64,000 nt of DNA from Oscillospiraceae bacterium (GCA_015066465.1 SVOI01000008.1:1-64000), one strand, 5' to 3'. Positions 50,147 to 59,638 are shown, counted from the stretch's first letter. The notes: a model not told the origin generated them from the sequence alone. Translations and numbers: made by a program.

Positions 50147-51886
50147 TCAAATTTGCGGATTTCGGGGTTTCACATTAACCGAATAATAGGTGTAATAAAC
50201 AACAAAGCCCGGCTTTGCACCGTTTGGCTTTTTGATATTTTTAACGTCTGTATAGTCAATAGTTGCTATTGTGGATTCTTTTACAGAGCTGAAATACGCG
50301 GCAATTTCGGCTGCCTCTACTATTGCATCATCTGGCACTTCATTGCCATCAGAAACTAAAAGCACGTGAGAGCCCGGTGCTTTTTGAGCGTGAAGCCAGA
50401 TATCACCTTTTCTGCCTGTTTTAAAGGTTAATTTATCATTACAGGTGTTATTTCTGCCAACAAGCACAGTAAGACCCTGTGACGTTTTAAATTCGAGTGG
50501 TGGCAAAGCTGCTTTTTTCATTTGTTTTTTGCCATTATTTTTAGATTTTAAGAAGCCTTGAGTTGCTAATTCTTCTTTAATCTCGTTAAACTCTCTTTCT
50601 AAAGTAGAACGAAGAAGCAAATCTTTAACGCTTTCTAAATACTCTAACTCGCTCTCGCCCTCTTCACAGAGTTTAATAAGCATATTTTCAGCGGTACACG
50701 CTTTTTTATATTCTTTATAATATTTTTGTGCATTCTGTGTCGGTGTTAGCGCTGGGTCTGCTTCAATTTTCATTAAAGCGTTGTTATCATAATAATTGTA
50801 AACTTCGTAAACACTCTCGCCTTTTTTTAGCATATATTGTGAAGCGGTTATTAATTCTGCTTTAATTTTAATTTCTTCACGATTAGCGCATTGTTTTAAT
50901 TCTTCACGACGATTATTTAATTTTCTTACAGTTCTTTCAATTAAACTATCAAGTTGTTTGAAAAGCTCGGATGCTTTGGAACGTGTACGGTTAACTCTAT
51001 CTTTTTCAGAATAAAACCCATCCAACAATTCACTTAAAGAATTCTTCTTAATACTTCTGAAATCTGCACCATATTGTAAAACAGGCAAAAATGAAAACTC
51101 AAGTGGTTTTTCTGTTTTATCAAGAATAATAGTTGGCTCTGGTAATTTTGCGTTAACCATTACTTTAATTTTGCCGAGCACTTCAATTAATTTTTCTTTT
51201 TCAGTTTCTGTTAATTCGCTGACGAATTTATCTTCTTCTGTAACACGAACTGCAATTTCTCTTGAAAGTAATGGTGAAACACCCTGCAAAGTTTTTAAAA
51301 TTGCAGAAGAAAGACGAGAATTTTGTAAATTTAAAATTATATCTGCAATTACAGATTCTTTTTCTTTTCTAATATCTAATTTATTTTGTTCTGGTGGTAA
51401 CTTATAAATAGCCCCTGGCAAAACAAGACGATATGAAGATTTTTCAGCATCTACCCTTTTAATTGCATCTATAACCTTATTTTCTTCGTTAATTAAAATA
51501 ATGTTGCTGTGCTGAGCCATTATTTCAACCGCTAAAGTTAATTTAACCTTATCACCAATTTCATTGGTAGCGTTAAATTTAAAGAGTACCACCCTATCAA
51601 GACCATACTGTTCAATTTCAGTAAGAGTAGCACCAACCAACTTTTTTCTTAAAAGCATACAAAGCATTGGCGGAGTCTGAGGGTTTTCAGGTGCATTCTC
51701 TATTATATGAAAGCGTGGTGCATTGGCATCAGCAGTCATAAATAATTTATGCATGCCTTGTTTTGAACGCATTATTAACACCAACTCATTTTTAGTGGGT
51801 TGGTGTACTTTATCTACCTTAGAACCTATTAAATTCTGTGAAATTTCATTCACTAAAAAATTAATAAAAATTCCGTCAAGTGCCAT
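50147..51886 (-). CDS. rqcH: ribosome quality control protein RqcH (NFACT family)
   Basis: The 579-residue protein starts ALDGIFINFLVNEI, as in the NFACT-N domain, followed by two HhH-like and coiled-coil regions (about 280-430) and the NFACT-R domain with GRKGDIWLHAQKAPGSHVLL. It binds the 50S subunit with a stalled peptidyl-tRNA and adds alanine tails; older annotation calls it a fibronectin-binding protein. The length is normal. AAAGG precedes the ATG. Confidence 0.93.
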   Translation of the reverse strand: MALDGIFINFLVNEISQNLIGSKVDKVHQPTKNELVLIMRSKQGMHKLFMTADANAPRFHIIENAPENPQTPPMLCMLLRKKLVGATLTEIEQYGLDRVVLFKFNATNEIGDKVKLTLAVEIMAQHSNIILINEENKVIDAIKRVDAEKSSYRLVLPGAIYKLPPEQNKLDIRKEKESVIADIILNLQNSRLSSAILKTLQGVSPLLSREIAVRVTEEDKFVSELTETEKEKLIEVLGKIKVMVNAKLPEPTIILDKTEKPLEFSFLPVLQYGADFRSIKKNSLSELLDGFYSEKDRVNRTRSKASELFKQLDSLIERTVRKLNNRREELKQCANREEIKIKAELITASQYMLKKGESVYEVYNYYDNNALMKIEADPALTPTQNAQKYYKEYKKACTAENMLIKLCEEGESELEYLESVKDLLLRSTLEREFNEIKEELATQGFLKSKNNGKKQMKKAALPPLEFKTSQGLTVLVGRNNTCNDKLTFKTGRKGDIWLHAQKAPGSHVLLVSDGNEVPDDAIVEAAEIAAYFSSVKESTIATIDYTDVKNIKKPNGAKPGFVVYYTYYSVNVKPRNPQI

Positions 51887-51898
51887 AAATTGCCTTTC

Positions 51899-52645
51899 TT
51901 ATTTACATTTAACTACATTTTTCTGATTTGCTTTAAAAAATTCAATATTCTTAAATTCTTTTTCTAATTTTTCTTTTAAAGTATCAATAACAATAATTTC
52001 TGTTTCAAAATGACCACAAGCAAAAATTGAGATATTGTTAAAACTTGCATCTAAAAACTCGTGATATTTTGCTTCACCAGTCAAAAGTGCATCTGCGCCG
52101 CACGATTTTGCTAAGCCCCAGAGGTCACCACCTGAGCCACTACAAAATGCTACCTTTTTAATATTGTTACCAGTACTGTTATATAAAACATTACAAGAGA
52201 GCTTTTCTTTTAAGAGTGAAACAAACTCGTCTTCTGTTTTTTCTTCAATTTCACCAATTTTCAAAAATTCGTCTTCTTCTACTGTTTTTATATTCTTTAT
52301 TCCAATTGCATTTGCAAGACAATCATTTACGCCGTCTTTTGCAATATCTAAACAAGTGTGACTACTGATAAACGAAATGCCAGAAGCAACTGCTTTATAA
52401 AGTAAAGTATCAGCTGTAACACTCTTTACTGGGTCGAAAATAAGCGGATGATGAGTTATAACTAAACCGGCGTTTTCTTTAATTGCTTCATCTATCACGT
52501 CACCTGTGACATCAAGTGAAAGCATAACCTTTTTAACATTTTTAGTTAAGTCACCTACCGAAAGACCCGTGTTATCCCAAGGAGCAGAAGTAGAAAATGG
52601 TGCGAAAGAATCTAAAAAAGAACAAATATCTTTAACTGTTGACAT
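51899..52645 (-). CDS. Nif3-like dinuclear metal-centre protein
   Basis: The ATG at 52645 with GGGTGAAG upstream gives about 248 residues. Motifs are WDNTGLSVGD, VITHHPLIFDP (metal-binding His pair), SSHTCLDIAKDGVND and the late GHFETE. The family (YqfO/YbgI) binds two metal ions; its activity is not firmly known, and GTP cyclohydrolase activity has been reported for one member. It is in a run with ygjV and trmK, a common Firmicute arrangement. Confidence 0.9.
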   Translation of the reverse strand: MSTVKDICSFLDSFAPFSTSAPWDNTGLSVGDLTKNVKKVMLSLDVTGDVIDEAIKENAGLVITHHPLIFDPVKSVTADTLLYKAVASGISFISSHTCLDIAKDGVNDCLANAIGIKNIKTVEEDEFLKIGEIEEKTEDEFVSLLKEKLSCNVLYNSTGNNIKKVAFCSGSGGDLWGLAKSCGADALLTGEAKYHEFLDASFNNISIFACGHFETEIIVIDTLKEKLEKEFKNIEFFKANQKNVVKCK

Positions 52646-53180
52646 TTTGCACTTCACCCTTCGTTTTATTTTGTTTCTTTAAATCAAATCTTATAATCGC
52701 AATTATAAGTGAACTCATAACAAATATTTCTGTAATAATACCAGCATAAGAAACATTTAAAATATTATAAACAAGCCAACAAGGTGAGCTCGGAAATGTT
52801 AAAAATCTTATTTTCTTTTCACTCTGGAACCAGTTGCTGACTGTTGTTAAAAGCATTGCTATAAGTGGTAAAACTGAATACCATTTATCCCACGTCAAAA
52901 CACAAGCTACAGTATAAATCACCATAAACACAGCAACCCAAACCTTGCTTTTTGCCCATTTTTTTGTGTTATTCATAAACACAAGAGAACGTGTACCCGC
53001 AAGAATATTCATAATAGCACCAGTGTATGCGCCTAAAATTATGTAGTGAATTGCAAAAAGTGCTGCTGAAATAACAGTACAACCTAAAATTCTTTTTCTT
53101 TTGTTTTGCTGGTAAGCAATAATTGTTAAAGCCGTACCACCAAAACCAATAATTTGCGCTAACAAATTTAATTTATCCAT
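52632..53180 (-). CDS. YgjV-family membrane protein
   Basis: The 182-residue protein has about six short hydrophobic segments and the family pattern QIIGFGGTALTIIAYQQNKR followed by FAIHYIILGAYTGAIMN and FPSSPCWLVYN. The function is unknown. It is inserted between trmK and the nif3-like gene and overlaps both (8 nt and 14 nt), so it is translated with them. Confidence 0.88.
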   Translation of the reverse strand: MDKLNLLAQIIGFGGTALTIIAYQQNKRKRILGCTVISAALFAIHYIILGAYTGAIMNILAGTRSLVFMNNTKKWAKSKVWVAVFMVIYTVACVLTWDKWYSVLPLIAMLLTTVSNWFQSEKKIRFLTFPSSPCWLVYNILNVSYAGIITEIFVMSSLIIAIIRFDLKKQNKTKGEVQNVNS

Positions 53181-53853
53181 AAATAAAACCTTTTAAATCG
53201 TTTATAAGTCTCTCTAACTCTTCAACATTTTCATTTCTTTTCTTAAGTGCATTGTATTTTCTCGTGTGTCTGTCAAGTTGTTTTTTTAGATAAGCTTTCG
53301 CTTCCAGAGTTTCTGGTAACTTACCAAGAAAACAATCACTTAAAGTATATTCTTTAACTTCACCTGTATAATATGCATCAAGTGCTATGTAACATCTGTC
53401 ACGTTCACTTACTGCTAACTCTTTATTAATTGTGAATCCGTTAGAATACAAATACTCTCTTAACTCATTTGCTCTGCTTTGTGGTTGGAAAATAAAGTGA
53501 TGATTTCCATCTTTAGCCCACGGGCACTCTCTTAATTTTTCTGCAATAAGTGTGCCACCCATACCGGCAAAAACAACTTCTTTAACTTCTTCTGGTTTGA
53601 TTTCTTTGAGTCCATCAGAAAGACGTAATTCAATTTTCTTTTCTAATTTATATTTAATAGCAGTATCCTTTGCATTTAAAAGTGGACTTTTTCTTATATC
53701 TGCTGCAATAGCAGATGGTATTTTATTTGTTAAAATTAAGTAAGCTGGTAAATATGCGTGGTCTGTGCCAACATCAACAATATTGCCGCCACCAACTACA
53801 AGTGAAGCGGTAGCGGCAAGTCTTGGTGAAAGTGTAATTCTACGTATTGACAT
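53173..53853 (-). CDS. trmK: tRNA (adenine22-N1)-methyltransferase
   Basis: The 226-residue protein starts with ITLSPRLAATASLVVGG, followed by the SAM motif IVDVGTDHAYLP, a TrmK hallmark, and VVFAGMGGTLIAEKL. It methylates N1 of A22 in tRNA. The C-terminal coiled coil (about 185-226) is present. There is no clear ribosome site, and the gene starts 2 nt after DUF1858, so translation is probably coupled. Confidence 0.92.
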   Translation of the reverse strand: MSIRRITLSPRLAATASLVVGGGNIVDVGTDHAYLPAYLILTNKIPSAIAADIRKSPLLNAKDTAIKYKLEKKIELRLSDGLKEIKPEEVKEVVFAGMGGTLIAEKLRECPWAKDGNHHFIFQPQSRANELREYLYSNGFTINKELAVSERDRCYIALDAYYTGEVKEYTLSDCFLGKLPETLEAKAYLKKQLDRHTRKYNALKKRNENVEELERLINDLKGFIYG

Positions 53854-53855
53854 TA

Positions 53856-54056
53856 TTATTTGTCTGCAAGAAATGCATTGATTTTTGAAACAAGGTCATC
53901 TGCATTAACGCCGTGAACCATACAAGCCTGTGCTACTGTTTCACTACGAGCAGATGGGCAACCTAAACAATGCATACCCATTTCTAAAAAGAATGGTGCT
54001 GTTTCTGGCGCAGAATCAAGAATTGTGCCAATAACTGTATCTTTTGAAATTTGCAT
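53856..54056 (-). CDS. DUF1858 protein
   Basis: The 66-residue protein has the DUF1858 pattern ETAPFFLEMGMHCLGCPSA, with a CxxC pair in a small helical domain. Related domains accompany hybrid-cluster proteins and are thought to be redox-active. AAGGAG precedes the ATG. It heads the run DUF1858-trmK-ygjV-nif3. Confidence 0.9.
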   Translation of the reverse strand: MQISKDTVIGTILDSAPETAPFFLEMGMHCLGCPSARSETVAQACMVHGVNADDLVSKINAFLADK

Positions 54057-54075
54057 ATTAAACTCTCCTTAATTT

Positions 54076-54095
54076 TAACTATGGTAGTTATTATA
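54076..54095 (-). promoter_or_regulatory. -10 box with adjacent dyad ahead of DUF1858
   Basis: On the minus strand TATAAT is followed at once by the perfect 15-nt dyad TAACTA-CCA-TAGTTA, in the start-site region. It could be an operator; the regulator is unknown and the -35 box is poor. Confidence 0.35.
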
Positions 54096-54174
54096 ACATA
54101 ATAAAATTAAAAAATAAATATGTTTTATGAAACTTTTCACTAAATTTTCATATTGTAATTCTACACATTTACAA

Positions 54175-54203
54175 TTGTATTATCATCATATAAATGATAT
54201 AAT
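54175..54203 (+). promoter_or_regulatory. promoter of phosphoesterase-GH5 pair
   Basis: TTGTAT and TATAAT are separated by 17 nt, 30 nt upstream of the ATG at 54234. Confidence 0.65.
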
Positions 54204-54233
54204 TTTCTTGTATGATGTTTGGAGGTAAACCTT

Positions 54234-55460
54234 ATGTTACAAAAAGATTTTAACCCTACTTTAAGATTTATGGTAGTCAGTGACGTTCACTACAAAGACG
54301 ATGACTGCATTGAAGAAAAAAGAATGAAACGTGGTATTGAGCTTGCTTACCAGATAGCTGAAAGTTCAGAAACCTATAAAAAATTAGATGCAATTTATGT
54401 AGTTGGTGACTTTGCAAATAGTGGTACAGAAACACAAATGAAAAAATTTAAGAAAACTCTTGATGATAATAAAAAGCCTGAAACACAGTATTGCCTTACA
54501 CTTGCAAGTCACGAATTCAACCGTGATAATGGTGGCGAAGAAGCAGCACTTAAGAGATTTACCGAAATTTTTAATTTACCACACGATGACCACAGAGTTA
54601 TAAATGGCTTCCACTTTATTAGCCTTACTACAACTAACGGCTGTGACTTTAATGATGCTAAAAGAGAATATGCTAAAAGAGAGTTGAAAAAAGCTCGTGA
54701 AGATGCACCAGATAAACCAATTTTCTTCTTCCAGCATCCGCATATTACAGACACGGTTTCAGGTAGTATTTACTGGGGCGACGAGTCACTTTACCCTATT
54801 CTTATGAATTACCCACAAGTGTTTGACTTCTCTGGTCACTCACACGTGCCAATAAACGACCCGCGCTCTATTTTCCAGAAGCATTTTACTGCACTTGGTA
54901 CCGGTTCATTAAGTTACTTTGAACTCGACGAATTCGATAAATATTACGGCACTGTTCCACCACAGGACAACAACTGTGCACAGATGCTCATAGTTGAAGC
55001 AAACGATAAGGGACAAGTAAGAATTTACCCTTACGATATTCTTACTGAAAACTTCTTCCCTATTATATGGGAAGTTGACACACCTTGCGACCCTGACTCA
55101 TTTAAATACACCGATGCAATTCGTTACAAAAATTCAAAAGCACCTTATTTCCCAGATGACTTTAAAGCAGAATTTTCTGATATTAACACTAATCAATTTA
55201 CGCTTACATTCTCACAGGCAAAGCCTTCTGACGAATATTATGTAAACGATTACATTGTTACAGTTAAAGAAACTGCAGCCGATTTGATTGTAAAAAGAGT
55301 CGGTCTTTGGTCTGAATATTATTTCTACAATATGCCTGAAACACTCTCAGTTACTATTGACGATTTAAAGCCTGCTACAAAATACACAGTAACAATTAAG
55401 GCAAATAATTTCTTTGAAGCAAGTGCTACATATAAACCACTCTCAGTTGAAACAAAATAA
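54234..55460 (+). CDS. metallophosphoesterase with C-terminal Fn3-like domain
   Basis: The ATG at 54234 has GGAGG 8 nt upstream; a TTG five codons earlier is part of that site. The 408-residue protein has MVVSDVHY, VVGDFAN, LASHEFN (where GNHE is usual), FFFQHPH and FSGHSHVP, the calcineurin-like metal set. The C-terminal 100 residues look like a fibronectin type III domain (LKPATKYTVTIKANN). No signal peptide is seen. It is 28 nt ahead of the GH5 gene, so a role in glycan breakdown is possible. The substrate is unknown. Confidence 0.85.
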   Translation: MLQKDFNPTLRFMVVSDVHYKDDDCIEEKRMKRGIELAYQIAESSETYKKLDAIYVVGDFANSGTETQMKKFKKTLDDNKKPETQYCLTLASHEFNRDNGGEEAALKRFTEIFNLPHDDHRVINGFHFISLTTTNGCDFNDAKREYAKRELKKAREDAPDKPIFFFQHPHITDTVSGSIYWGDESLYPILMNYPQVFDFSGHSHVPINDPRSIFQKHFTALGTGSLSYFELDEFDKYYGTVPPQDNNCAQMLIVEANDKGQVRIYPYDILTENFFPIIWEVDTPCDPDSFKYTDAIRYKNSKAPYFPDDFKAEFSDINTNQFTLTFSQAKPSDEYYVNDYIVTVKETAADLIVKRVGLWSEYYFYNMPETLSVTIDDLKPATKYTVTIKANNFFEASATYKPLSVETK

Positions 55461-55488
55461 ATTAAAACTTGGTTAAGGAGTTTATATT

Positions 55489-56967
55489 ATGGATAAAATT
55501 TTCACCGATAATTTAAGATTTGTTGACGAACACGGCAGAGAAAGAATTTTTAATGGTATGAATGTCTGCGATAAATCAACATTTAATGACCTTGAAGATT
55601 ACTGCCACAATCCTGATACTTTCCCTTTTGAAGAATTCAAAGCTCGTGGCTTTAACATGATTCGCCTTGGTTTTACTTGGGCAAAAATCGAGCCAACGCC
55701 AGAAAACTATAACGATAAAGCTATAGACACACTTGCAAAATTTATGGACAAGTGTGCTGAAAATGATATTTATGTTTACCTTGATGGTCATCAGGACTTA
55801 TATTCTGGTGAAAACCCTGGTGGTGGCGACGGTGCACCTAAATGGGCTACACTTTATGACCAATACACCCCTAAAAAACCTATTGCAGTTTGGGCTGAGG
55901 GTTATTTCTGGGGCAAAGCTTGTCACAGAGCATTTGATAATTTCTGGGCAAATAAGCAATATAACGGCAAAGGTCTTCAGGACTACCACGCAAATATGTG
56001 GAAATATGTTGCAAGTAAGCTCGCTGACAAAGAGTCATTCTTTGGTTTCGACTTTTTAAATGAGCCATTCCCTGGTTCAGATGGCGGCAAAATCTTTAAA
56101 AAACTTATTGGTAATCTTATTAAAGTTTCTGTTACTGATAAAAGAGTTAATCTTTTAGAAATGGCAAAAGAAGGTTTAGGTAAAGAAAAACCAAAAGCTC
56201 TTGACCAATACACAGCAGATGTATTCGAAAAAATTGTAGAACCATGCAGTGAGCTTGTAAGAAAATTTGACGAGGAAAAATACTCACCATACCTTTGCAA
56301 AATGGCAGAAGCAGTAAGAGAAGTTACTGACAATGGTATTATGTTTGTTGATAACTGCTACTACTCAAATATGGGTATTCCTTGTTGCAACACACCTATT
56401 ACCGTTAATGGTAAAAAAGAGCAACAATGCTTTGCTCCGCATGCTTATGACTTAATGGTTGACACCCCTGCTTATAAATATGCTAACAACTCAAGAACAG
56501 GTATGATTTTTGATGAGCACAGAAGAACTCAGGAAAGACTTAATGTTCCTTGTATTGTTGGTGAATGGGGCTCTCACGCTGAGGGTGACGGTTGGTACCC
56601 TCATTTCAGATTTTTACTTGATAAATTTAATGCTTACAAATGGAGTAATACATACTGGTGCTACTTTGAGGGTATTTTGAATGAAGATTTTATTAAACTT
56701 CTTACAAGACCTTACCCGAAAGCAGTTACAGGCTTTATTGATGAATACAAATACGATTATATAAATAATGTATTTACTCTTAAATTCACACAAGACAAAG
56801 AATTCACAGTACCTAACGTTGTTTATATTCCGTCTGATGCAAAAGAAATTTTAATTGACGGTGCTGAAGCAACCGATATCGAAATTAAAAAGCACGACGG
56901 AAATATTGGTAGTGACGTTATTTTCTCTACTAATGTTGGTGAACATAAGGTTGAGATAAAACTTTAA
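55489..56967 (+). CDS. GH5-family glycoside hydrolase (endoglycoceramidase-like)
   Basis: The 492-residue protein has the GH5 fold: GFNMIRLGFTWAKIEP, YVYLDGHQDLYSG, the acid/base Glu near 192 in DFLNEPF and the nucleophile Glu near 360 in IVGEWGSH, then a C-terminal beta domain. DGHQDLYS and the NEPFPG pattern resemble endoglycoceramidases and beta-glycosylceramidases. With no signal peptide it would act in the cytoplasm. Exact substrate uncertain. Confidence 0.88.
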   Translation: MDKIFTDNLRFVDEHGRERIFNGMNVCDKSTFNDLEDYCHNPDTFPFEEFKARGFNMIRLGFTWAKIEPTPENYNDKAIDTLAKFMDKCAENDIYVYLDGHQDLYSGENPGGGDGAPKWATLYDQYTPKKPIAVWAEGYFWGKACHRAFDNFWANKQYNGKGLQDYHANMWKYVASKLADKESFFGFDFLNEPFPGSDGGKIFKKLIGNLIKVSVTDKRVNLLEMAKEGLGKEKPKALDQYTADVFEKIVEPCSELVRKFDEEKYSPYLCKMAEAVREVTDNGIMFVDNCYYSNMGIPCCNTPITVNGKKEQQCFAPHAYDLMVDTPAYKYANNSRTGMIFDEHRRTQERLNVPCIVGEWGSHAEGDGWYPHFRFLLDKFNAYKWSNTYWCYFEGILNEDFIKLLTRPYPKAVTGFIDEYKYDYINNVFTLKFTQDKEFTVPNVVYIPSDAKEILIDGAEATDIEIKKHDGNIGSDVIFSTNVGEHKVEIKL

Positions 56968-56971
56968 AAAA

Positions 56972-57165
56972 AATGCAAAATGCAGAGTGCAGAATGCAGA
57001 ATTAATGAAACGCTTCGCGTTTGATTATAATTAAATACAAATAAAAAGAAACTACATTCTTTCATTTCAGTTTTAACCTTAAATGAGAGAATGTAGTCAT
57101 TTTTATAATATTACAATTGCTGACCGCAGGTCCCAAAATTCTGCATTGTGCATTCTGAATTCTGC
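56972..57165. repeat. heptad-array element D, no gene
   Basis: AATGCAA, AATGCAG, AGTGCAG, AATGCAG (56972-56999) and inverted ATTCTGC, ATTGTGC, ATTCTGA, ATTCTGC (57138-57165) enclose the mini-hairpin AAACGCttcGCGTTT (57008-57022) and an 18-bp hairpin with 2-3 mismatches (57050-57067 with 57081-57098). It fills the gap between the convergent GH5 and pcrA genes. It is about 194 nt long. Confidence 0.75.
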
Positions 57166-57177
57166 ATTGTTAAATGC

Positions 57178-59625
57178 TTAGCATTTAACGAGCTTTGCCA
57201 TTTTCGCCATTAACTTTTTAGTACCAACGTTATCAAATGCAACTTCGAGAAGCATATCGCCACCCATTGCTTTTGCACTGACAATAAGACCTTTGCCGAA
57301 CGCTTTATGTTCAACTGTATCGCCAACTTTAAAGTCAAGAGAAACGTTAGAAGCACTTGCAGTTTTATTACCCATACCACTGAAACCACGTGAATATTTC
57401 GGGTCTGGTGCAGATTTTGTTGGTATGCTTGTTTTTGGAGTGCTTCGGTTTCCGCTATTAGAACTCCTTGAATATGATGAACCACTACTATACGATGAAC
57501 CGCCATAGGTACTGCCAAATGAAGTTGCAGTTCTTTGTGGTTGATTAAACGGTGATTTTTCATCCATAAGTTCAGTCGGAATTTCTGTTAAAAATCTTGA
57601 CGGACGAGTGAATGAAGTATTACCAAACAACATTCTTGAACGTGCGTTTGTTAAGTAAAGTTTTTCTTTCGCTCTTGTAATACCAACGTAGCAAAGACGT
57701 CTTTCTTCTTCAACTTCGCTTGGTTCATACATTACTTGATTTCCCGGGAAAAGACCTTCTTCAATACCAACAATGAATACTACTGGGAATTCAAGACCTT
57801 TTGCAGAGTGTAAAGTCATCATTACAACAGATTCTGAATCCTGATTGTAGTTATCAAGGTCAGTCATTAAAGCAACTTCTTCTAAGAAGCCTGTGAGTGT
57901 TCCGTCTTCATTTTCTTCCATATATCGAAGCAAGTTAGCAAGAAGTTCCATAACGTTCGCTTTACGTTCTTCGGCAGTTTCTTTGTCTAACTCCAAAGAA
58001 CTCATATAGCCAGTTTCATTAATGACGTCATCAAAGAAATCAGCCATAGTTTTTGTTTCGAGTGACTCAATGAGTTTATTAATAAGAGAAGTGAATTCAT
58101 TTAATTTTGCACTTGCACGAGAGAGCATCGGGTATTCGCTGGCATTAGAAATAACTTCAAAAAGAGTCATTCCTAAATTATCGGCAATAGATGCGGCATT
58201 ATTAATTGTTGTGTCGCCTATTCCCCTTTTTGGCTCATTTATAATTCTTCTGAGTCTTACTGTATCTGACGTATTAGCAATAACGCTTAAATACGCTAAA
58301 ACGTCTTTAATTTCTTTACGTTCATAGAAACGATGACCACCAACAACTTTGTATGGCACCGCGTTATAAACTAAAGCACGTTCAATACTGCTTGACTGTG
58401 CATTAGTTCTGTAAAGAATTGCAAAATCTGAAAGTCTTCTGCCTAAAGCTACTGCATTTAAAATTTCATCTGCAACAAAACGACCCTCGTCACGCTCATC
58501 GTTAAGAATTCTGACAACAATTTTGTCGCCGCCCTCTTTTTCTGTCCAGAGAGTTTTACCTTTTCTACCCTGATTATTTTTTATAACAGCATTTGCTGCA
58601 TCAAGAATGACAGATGTTGAACGATAATTTTGTTCAAGACGGATAACACGTGTATCTTCATACTGATTTTCAAATGATAAAATATTCTCAATAGTAGCAC
58701 CACGAAATTTATAAATACTCTGGTCGTCATCACCAACAACACAAATATTTTTATATCCACCAGCAAGTAAAGATGTGAGCATATACTGTGCCTGGTTAGT
58801 ATCCTGATACTCGTCGACCATTACGTAACGGAAACGATTCTGATAATAAGACAAAACGTCTGGATTTTCTTTAAGTAATTTAACTGCATTTACAATAATA
58901 TCATCAAAATCCATAGCATCAGCATTTTTGAGCATATTTTCATACTTTTCGAATGCTTGTCCTATGAGTTTTTTATTGTTATCGTACCCCGCACTTTCAA
59001 TATAATCACATGGAGTCATTAAAGAGTCTTTTGCTTTACTTATTTCTGAAAGCACAAATTTTACAGGAAGTCTTTTTTCGTCGATATCAAGAATTCTTAA
59101 AACTTCCTTCATAACTCTTTTTGAGTCGTCTGTATCATAAATTGTGAAATGCTTTGAGAAACCTATTCTGTCGCAATCTTTTCTCAAAATTCTTACACAG
59201 CAAGAGTGGAAAGTGCTTGCCCAGATATCATTGCCATCTTCACCAAGCATTGTAACAAGTCGGTCTTTTAATTCATTTGCCGCTTTATTTGTGAATGTAA
59301 TTGCAAGAATCTGCCAAGGCTTTGGAGCATCAACAGAAAGAAGTGGTTTTAAGTTAAAAGATGGCCCGCCACCATTTTCAATTAAATCCTCTAATTCTTT
59401 ACAATCTGCATCTGTTGGCACTCTGTATGTAAAATTAGATTCGTAAGCGTTACCATATTTAATCATATAAGCAATTCTGTTAACAAGCACAGTAGTTTTA
59501 CCACTACCAGCACCAGCAAGAATGAGAGTTGCACCATTAATGCCAAAAACGGCTCTTTTCTGAACGTCGTTCATTCTACTGAATTCTTTTAAAATAAGTT
59601 TTCTTCTTAATTCTGTAAATTCCAT
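57178..59625 (-). CDS. pcrA: ATP-dependent DNA helicase PcrA/UvrD
   Basis: About 815 residues from the ATG at 59625 (MEFTELRRK); a GTG four codons upstream is the alternative. SF1A motifs are present: Q-motif MNDVQKRAV, Walker A AGAGSGKTT, ITFTNKAANEL, VDEYQDTNQAQ, VGDDDQSIYKFRGA, LEQNYRS, MTLHSAKGLEFPVV and YVGITRAKEKL. A Ser/Gly-rich linker near 680-730 leads to the C-terminal Tudor-like domain (VGDTVEHKAFGKGLIVS). It unwinds DNA in repair and removes RecA and stalled polymerase. An insert after motif Ia lengthens the N-terminal part. Confidence 0.95.
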   Translation of the reverse strand: MEFTELRRKLILKEFSRMNDVQKRAVFGINGATLILAGAGSGKTTVLVNRIAYMIKYGNAYESNFTYRVPTDADCKELEDLIENGGGPSFNLKPLLSVDAPKPWQILAITFTNKAANELKDRLVTMLGEDGNDIWASTFHSCCVRILRKDCDRIGFSKHFTIYDTDDSKRVMKEVLRILDIDEKRLPVKFVLSEISKAKDSLMTPCDYIESAGYDNNKKLIGQAFEKYENMLKNADAMDFDDIIVNAVKLLKENPDVLSYYQNRFRYVMVDEYQDTNQAQYMLTSLLAGGYKNICVVGDDDQSIYKFRGATIENILSFENQYEDTRVIRLEQNYRSTSVILDAANAVIKNNQGRKGKTLWTEKEGGDKIVVRILNDERDEGRFVADEILNAVALGRRLSDFAILYRTNAQSSSIERALVYNAVPYKVVGGHRFYERKEIKDVLAYLSVIANTSDTVRLRRIINEPKRGIGDTTINNAASIADNLGMTLFEVISNASEYPMLSRASAKLNEFTSLINKLIESLETKTMADFFDDVINETGYMSSLELDKETAEERKANVMELLANLLRYMEENEDGTLTGFLEEVALMTDLDNYNQDSESVVMMTLHSAKGLEFPVVFIVGIEEGLFPGNQVMYEPSEVEEERRLCYVGITRAKEKLYLTNARSRMLFGNTSFTRPSRFLTEIPTELMDEKSPFNQPQRTATSFGSTYGGSSYSSGSSYSRSSNSGNRSTPKTSIPTKSAPDPKYSRGFSGMGNKTASASNVSLDFKVGDTVEHKAFGKGLIVSAKAMGGDMLLEVAFDNVGTKKLMAKMAKLVKC

Positions 59626-59638
59626 TTCTTTTAACACC

